A stretch of 64,000 bases of DNA from Nitrosospira sp. Nsp11 (GTDB lineage Bacteria; Pseudomonadota; Gammaproteobacteria; Burkholderiales; Nitrosomonadaceae). The notes beneath the pieces are model-generated. The model had not been told where the DNA came from. It saw nothing but the letters and a program-made list of their open reading frames with translations, and did not search any database. The stretch covers positions 372,001 through 436,000 of the forward strand of contig NZ_FRBV01000001.1 in the NCBI RefSeq assembly GCF_900142705.1. The letters run 5' to 3'. This document shows, piece after piece, positions 61,143 through 64,000 of the stretch. Every line of letters begins with the position of its first letter. Position 1 is the stretch's first letter. The translations under genes and the position numbers were made by a program.

Positions 61143-62909
61143 TTACATATTTCGAAGCTTGATGTGCAATTCGCGCAACTGCTTTTCAGCCACCGCGCTG
61201 GGCGCATGGGTCAGCAGGCATTGGGCGCGCTGCGTCTTCGGAAAAGCAATGACATCGCGGATTGATTCGGAGCCCGTCATCATGGCAACGATACGGTCGA
61301 GTCCAAACGCGATGCCGCCATGAGGCGGCGCGCCGTATTGCAATGCTTCCAGCAGAAAACCAAATTTTTCACGCGCCTCATCGGCGCCGATATTCAGCGC
61401 GCGGAATACCTTTGACTGTACTTCCTGGCGATGGATGCGCACCGAACCACCGCCAATTTCCGAGCCATTCAGCACCATATCGTACGCCCTGGATAATGCA
61501 TTTCCGGGATCACTCTCCAGCAGGTCTTCGTGGCCATCCGCAGGAGAGGTAAACGGATGATGCAAGGCTTTCCAGCGGTTTTCTTCCTCATCGCGCTCAA
61601 ACATGGGAAAATCGACTACCCATAAAGGCTTCCAGCCAGATTCGGCAAGTCCACGGTCATGCCCGACCCTGGCGCGCAACGCACCAAGCGCCTCATTCAC
61701 CACCTGGGCCTTGTCCGCGCCGAAAAATATGAGATCGCCATCTTCCGCGCCTGTACGTTCCAGGATAACTTGTATTACTGCCTCTGGCAGAAATTTCAGT
61801 ATCGGCGACTGCAGGCCTTCAAGACCCTTTTCCAGCGCGTTAACTTTGATATAGGCCAGCCCCTTCGCCCCATATATGGCTACAAAACTCGTGTAGTCAT
61901 CTATTTCCTTACGGGATAATGTCCCACCCGCCGGTACCCGGAGCGCGGCCACCCTGCCGCGGGTTTTCAGGGCGGCTTCGCGGAAGACCTTGAATTCCAC
62001 ATCCTGCATCACATCGGTAAGCTCGGTCAGAACCAGCGAGACACGCAAATCCGGTTTGTCCGAGCCGTACCGGGACATCGCTTCTCCGTAAGCCAGGCGC
62101 GGGAAGGGACTTGGTAGATCAATATTCATTGCGCTTTTGAATATTCCGCAAATCATCTCTTCCATCAGCGCCATGATCTGGGCTTCGTTCAGGAAAGACG
62201 TCTCGATATCAATCTGGGTGAATTCCGGCTGGCGATCGGCGCGCAAATCCTCATCGCGAAAGCATTTGGTGATCTGGTAGTAACGGTCGAATCCGGCCAC
62301 CATCAGGAGCTGCTTGAACAACTGCGGCGATTGTGGAAGCGCGAAAAAATGTCCCGTGTTGACACGCGACGGCACCAGGTAATCGCGCGCACCCTCGGGC
62401 GTCGATTTGGTCAGCATGGGCGTTTCAACATCGATGAAGCCATGCTGGTCGAGAAATACGCGAACCGCCATCGCCACCTTGTAGCGCAACCGCAGGTTTT
62501 CCTGCATTTTCGGACGTCGCAGATCGAGATAGCGATGTTCCAGGCGCACGGCTTCACTCAGGTTTTCATCGTCCATCAGAAACGGTGGCGTGAGCGAAGC
62601 ATTGAGTATCTCGATGGACTGTGCCAGCACCTCGATTTCACCGCTGACGAGGTCGGGGTTGATGGTCCCAGCAGGACGGGGTCTTACCGTGCCGGTAACT
62701 CTGAGTACGAACTCGTTGCGAATTTTCTCCGCGCTTTCAAAAGTGGGCGCATTGTCGGGATCGCATACCACCTGCACCAACCCCTCGCGGTCGCGCAGAT
62801 CGATGAATATGACGCCACCATGGTCGCGACGGCGATGCACCCAGCCATAGAGGGTGACATTCTGCTTCAGATATTTGGCATCAATGAGGCCGCAGTAGTC
62901 AGTACGCAT
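61143..62909 (-). CDS. aspS: Aspartyl-tRNA synthetase, probably non-discriminating
   Basis: A 588-residue bacterial-type AspRS with N-terminal OB anticodon-binding domain ([20 protein letters not shown]), class II motif 2 ([20 protein letters not shown]), the bacterial GAD insertion domain and motif 3 ([16 protein letters not shown]). His30 in RRRDHGG corresponds to the anticodon-region His of non-discriminating AspRS such as the Pseudomonas enzyme, where discriminating ones have Leu. If so it also charges tRNA-Asn with Asp, to be amidated by GatCAB. It is in a FmdB-DUF502-aspS-nudB run. Confidence 0.96.
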   Translation of the reverse strand: MRTDYCGLIDAKYLKQNVTLYGWVHRRRDHGGVIFIDLRDREGLVQVVCDPDNAPTFESAEKIRNEFVLRVTGTVRPRPAGTINPDLVSGEIEVLAQSIEILNASLTPPFLMDDENLSEAVRLEHRYLDLRRPKMQENLRLRYKVAMAVRVFLDQHGFIDVETPMLTKSTPEGARDYLVPSRVNTGHFFALPQSPQLFKQLLMVAGFDRYYQITKCFRDEDLRADRQPEFTQIDIETSFLNEAQIMALMEEMICGIFKSAMNIDLPSPFPRLAYGEAMSRYGSDKPDLRVSLVLTELTDVMQDVEFKVFREAALKTRGRVAALRVPAGGTLSRKEIDDYTSFVAIYGAKGLAYIKVNALEKGLEGLQSPILKFLPEAVIQVILERTGAEDGDLIFFGADKAQVVNEALGALRARVGHDRGLAESGWKPLWVVDFPMFERDEEENRWKALHHPFTSPADGHEDLLESDPGNALSRAYDMVLNGSEIGGGSVRIHRQEVQSKVFRALNIGADEAREKFGFLLEALQYGAPPHGGIAFGLDRIVAMMTGSESIRDVIAFPKTQRAQCLLTHAPSAVAEKQLRELHIKLRNM

Positions 62910-62938
62910 GACAGCTCTGTAATCGGGGGAAAAAGAAA

Positions 62939-63619
62939 TCAGGATTTGTCGCTTGAAGCAGAACTGGCAGCGCCATGCAGCAGCGCTGCCTGTGATTGGC
63001 TCGCATCTTTTTTACCATTGCCGGGTGCGACGACACCCATTGAAATAATATATTTCAATGCCGCATCCACACTCATGTCGAGCTCGATCACATCACTTTT
63101 CGGCATCATCAGGAAAAATCCGGAAGTAGGGTTGGGTGTAGTCGGCACATAGACACTCACATAGTCTCCCTTGAGATGGTTGGCCACATCACCGCCCGGG
63201 TGCCCGGTCATGAATGCGATCGTCCACGAACCCTTACGCGGATATTGCACCAGCAATGCCTTGCGGAACGCCTCCCCCTGACTGGAAAACAGCGTGTCGC
63301 TGACTTGCTTGACCCCGTAATAGATCGATTTTACGACCGGTATGCGCCATAAAACGCCTTCCCAGAATATCACCAGCCGCTGGCCGATGATATTCGTCGT
63401 CAGCAAGCCGGTGAGAAATACCACAAGCAAGGTCAATACAGTACCGACGCCGGGCACATATACGCCCACAAGCGCTTCAGGGCGCAGGGCCTCCGGCAAG
63501 AGCAGCAGGGACTGATCCATGGTACCAATGAGAAATTTCAACGCCCAGGCGGTAATGCCCAGCGGTACCCAGATCAAAAGCCCCGTAATGAAATAGCGTT
63601 TCACGTTAGCAGGTTGCAA
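62939..63619 (-). CDS. DUF502 family membrane protein
   Basis: A 226-residue protein with two N-terminal transmembrane segments ([20 protein letters not shown] and [20 protein letters not shown]) and a soluble domain beginning ERL-like [20 protein letters not shown], then [23 protein letters not shown] and [18 protein letters not shown]. These are the standard DUF502 blocks. Function unknown. The gene starts two bases after the FmdB gene stop and precedes aspS by 29 bp, so all are likely in one operon. Confidence 0.92.
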   Translation of the reverse strand: MQPANVKRYFITGLLIWVPLGITAWALKFLIGTMDQSLLLLPEALRPEALVGVYVPGVGTVLTLLVVFLTGLLTTNIIGQRLVIFWEGVLWRIPVVKSIYYGVKQVSDTLFSSQGEAFRKALLVQYPRKGSWTIAFMTGHPGGDVANHLKGDYVSVYVPTTPNPTSGFFLMMPKSDVIELDMSVDAALKYIISMGVVAPGNGKKDASQSQAALLHGAASSASSDKS

Positions 63620-63621
63620 GC

Positions 63622-63918
63622 TTACTCACCCGGGCAAGCTGGGCACGCAGCGCCCGAAGCTGGTGCTGCTGCAGGTCCGGTTTCACTCTTGACAGCGGCT
63701 GGCGCTTCCGCATCAGATTTCGGTTTTGGCTTTGCACCGTTCTTGAAATCGGTAACGTACCAGCCACTACCCTTCAATTGAAAGCCCGCAGCGGAAATAA
63801 GCTTGACATAAGCATCGCTGCCGCACGAGGGACACGCCGCAACCGGCGCATCGTTCACCTTTTGCAGATATTCTTTTTCAAAACCACAGGACCCGCAACG
63901 GTATTCATAGATCGGCAT
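63622..63918 (-). CDS. FmdB-family zinc ribbon protein
   Basis: From ATG 63918, preceded by GGAGGG, the protein has 98 residues; the open frame extends to 63966. A zinc ribbon is formed by [20 protein letters not shown] and [17 protein letters not shown] (two CxxC pairs). [14 protein letters not shown] is typical of the family. An Ala/Pro-rich tail ends ACPACPGE, adding a third CxxC-like pair. The founding member is a putative regulator of formamidase and amidase; the function in most bacteria is unknown. Confidence 0.92.
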   Translation of the reverse strand: MPIYEYRCGSCGFEKEYLQKVNDAPVAACPSCGSDAYVKLISAAGFQLKGSGWYVTDFKNGAKPKPKSDAEAPAAVKSETGPAAAPASGAACPACPGE

Positions 63919-64000
63919 GACAGCCCTCCAATACAGCGGAATAGAAAAAATGGAATTATACCTCAACCACTTGCCTAACCGGAAAATATGGGCTGCAAGC

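Overview
The window is chromosomal DNA of a Gram-negative proteobacterium, most likely a betaproteobacterium of the Nitrosomonadaceae (Nitrosospira-like). This placement is an inference from gene content and order: ligA-zipA-smc, a purC-purK-purE cluster, FmdB-DUF502-aspS-nudB, zapB-zapA followed by 6S RNA, and a PEP-CTERM exported protein. No 16S rRNA or ammonia-oxidation gene is present to prove it. No tRNA, rRNA, CRISPR array, prophage or transposase gene was found.

Layout. 0-10.4 kb: end of hpt, galU, then ligA-zipA-smc on the minus strand, divergent queF and mltD on the plus strand. 10.6-16.5 kb: exported and surface functions (a small periplasmic protein translationally coupled to a large secreted protein resembling CE18/Agd3 polysaccharide deacetylases, a Gly-rich PEP-CTERM protein, a pirin and an EmrE-type exporter). 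16.7-27.7 kb: a DUF1207 protein, recJ, mfd, a Cache-HAMP-GGDEF diguanylate cyclase overlapping tail-to-tail with an SH3 lipoprotein, and serB. 27.7-33.3 kb: a TonB receptor, a BNR-repeat exported protein with a Cys-rich metal-like motif, and a dicarboxylate-type symporter whose stop codon lies in the end of a small inverted-repeat element. 33.6-41.8 kb: polysaccharide genes (WecA-like transferase, CapD/WbpM-like dehydratase), an MsbA-like ABC half-transporter with a damaged ATP site, a BtuB-like receptor behind an enlarged cobalamin riboswitch, zapB-zapA and 6S RNA. 42.0-51.9 kb is the accessory part: a broken multicopper-oxidase/galactose-oxidase-like fusion gene, a Tat-exported amidohydrolase, a second copy of the small inverted-repeat element, a CapA-like protein, a Kdo hydroxylase and a sugar-transfer-type ATP-grasp protein. 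51.9-64 kb returns to housekeeping: EVE protein, TauE-type exporter, purC/purK/purE, psiE, a CbbY-like phosphatase, tsaC, an EEP hydrolase, nadA, nudB, aspS, DUF502 and FmdB genes.

How the genes fit together. Several groups serve the envelope: ZipA/ZapA/ZapB division, MltD, GalU sugar nucleotide supply, WecA/CapD polysaccharide synthesis, the MsbA-like protein, Kdo hydroxylase, and the deacetylase and PEP-CTERM pair. A second theme is metal and cofactor uptake (two TonB receptors, one under cobalamin control).

Most unusual observations: (1) the MsbA-like ORF is intact but lacks the Walker A lysine, Q-loop glutamine and H-loop histidine; (2) a roughly 2.8-kb oxidase gene carries one in-frame stop and three frameshifts while its domains remain recognisable; (3) the B12 riboswitch has two extra hairpins; (4) two non-autonomous elements with TA-flanked inverted repeats each supply the TAG stop codon of a neighbouring gene.
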